Assembly: GCA_021734325.1 (NCBI GenBank)
Contig: JAIPJF010000003.1
Span: forward strand, 62,001-126,000
Direction: 5' to 3'
Origin: Fidelibacterota bacterium
GTDB taxonomy: Bacteria; Fidelibacterota; UBA8477; JABMPR01
Length of the DNA stretch: 64,000 nt
A program made the translations under genes and the position numbers. Below the pieces are notes generated by a model. It saw only the letters and a list, made by a program, of their open reading frames with translations, was not told the DNA's origin and did no database searches. Each line of letters starts with the position of its first letter. Position 1 is the stretch's first letter. Shown piece by piece: positions 63,633 through 64,000 of this stretch.

Positions 63633-64000
63633 GATAGATCCTGGATATTTTGCTTTACAATTTGAGCAATTTTTCCACTCTTGAGAAGCTGACTGATATG
63701 GTCAATGTAGACACTCAGGGGTCCATCTGACTCCAGATAGGGCACACGCTCACGGATCAACTGATAAATTGCTTCGCTATTCCTTGCCAGACCATACCTG
63801 GGATTTAGATCACGTGCCTGAACAGCGCAGAGCAATTCAATAGCGTTTATATTTCTGAAGTTGCCTAAGATCTGACGTAATTGATGTCCTGCTGCCGGGG
63901 CCATACTTACATGATCCTCCTGATTGGCCGAGGTTGGAATGGAATCCACTGAAGCAGGATGTGCGAGACCCTTGTTCTCACTTGCCAGCGCTGCCGCGGT
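63629..64000 (-). CDS. hutH: Histidine ammonia-lyase, C-terminal part (cut by window edge)
   Basis: The frame is open to the window edge and gives the last 123 residues of an aromatic amino acid ammonia-lyase. The family segment SVDSIPTSANQEDHVSMAPAAGHQLRQIL is diagnostic, and NINAIELLCAVQARDL follows as in HutH. The enzyme deaminates histidine to urocanate; the MIO prosthetic triad (ASG) lies outside the window. Tyrosine or phenylalanine ammonia-lyase cannot be excluded without the substrate-selecting N-terminal part. It is coupled to the lipoprotein gene by an ATGA overlap. Confidence 0.85.
   Translation of the reverse strand, partial: TAAALASENKGLAHPASVDSIPTSANQEDHVSMAPAAGHQLRQILGNFRNINAIELLCAVQARDLNPRYGLARNSEAIYQLIRERVPYLESDGPLSVYIDHISQLLKSGKIAQIVKQNIQDLS

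Overview
The window reads as a contiguous piece of a bacterial chromosome of the FCB group, most likely a Neomarinimicrobiota (Marinimicrobia, SAR406-like) bacterium. Evidence: a gingipain-type (C25) PorU-like surface protease with a C-terminal sorting-type domain beside a PorV/PorQ-family barrel; LolCDE-type lipoprotein export (Gram-negative envelope); ClpC with a UVR domain; CdaA-type c-di-AMP synthesis; PdxST vitamin B6 and DXP isoprenoid routes; and a System I cytochrome c maturation operon of unusual type. The taxonomic call is inference; no rRNA gene lies in the window. The code is standard: TGA, TAA and TAG all serve as stops, and RF2 is present.

Layout. Almost every gene lies on the minus strand, so transcription runs from high to low coordinates. 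59.4-64 kb: hutH (partial), a lipoprotein, obgE, dprA, an M18 aminopeptidase and the SRP RNA. 51.5-59.4 kb: dnaX-ybaB-recR-pgsA-pgpA-cinA-thpR-recA, with six successive 4-nt start/stop overlaps, then a GxxExxY gene inside inverted repeats and recX. 47.6-51.5 kb: comEC and dihydroorotase. 45.9-47.7 kb: the only plus-strand segment, with tRNA-Leu, a cluster of hairpin repeats, an iodotyrosine-deiodinase-like flavoprotein and an SGNH hydrolase. 35-45.9 kb: acyl-CoA synthetase, gpsA, nrnA, ispH, pdxS, pdxT, dxs, a B12-dependent acyl-CoA mutase subunit with isobutyryl-CoA-mutase-type residues, and a PHP phosphatase. 28.7-35 kb: ccmE-ccmF-(zinc-ribbon protein)-(periplasmic protein)-ccmA-ccmB-ccmC-ccmD. 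15.4-28.7 kb: type II (archaeal-type) GAPDH, tilS, hpt, ftsH, folP, cdaA, then the PorU/PorV/SLBB surface module. 6-15.4 kb: prfB with its +1 frameshift, lysS, two LolC/E permeases, lolD, clpC, a glycosyltransferase and a small exporter. 0-6 kb: tRNA-Pro, leuS, a tRNA-Gln/Glu/Arg operon, a parvulin, a uridine-kinase-like protein and thiamine pyrophosphokinase (partial).

How the genes work together: core translation (leuS, lysS, prfB, tilS, five tRNAs), protein export and quality control (SRP RNA, ftsH, clpC, lolCDE), genome maintenance and DNA uptake (recA, recX, recR, dnaX, dprA, comEC, cinA), cofactor supply (pdxST, dxs, ispH, folP, thiamine) and heme attachment to c-type cytochromes.

Most notable: PorU is one reading frame broken by a single in-frame TGA; CcmE carries CxxxY in place of the heme-binding His motif; the mutase and the nitroreductase-fold protein carry diagnostic active-site residues at the exact family spacing; CdaA has RHL in place of RHR; and FtsH ends in a 117-bp tandem duplication. 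I found no CRISPR array, insertion sequence or prophage.
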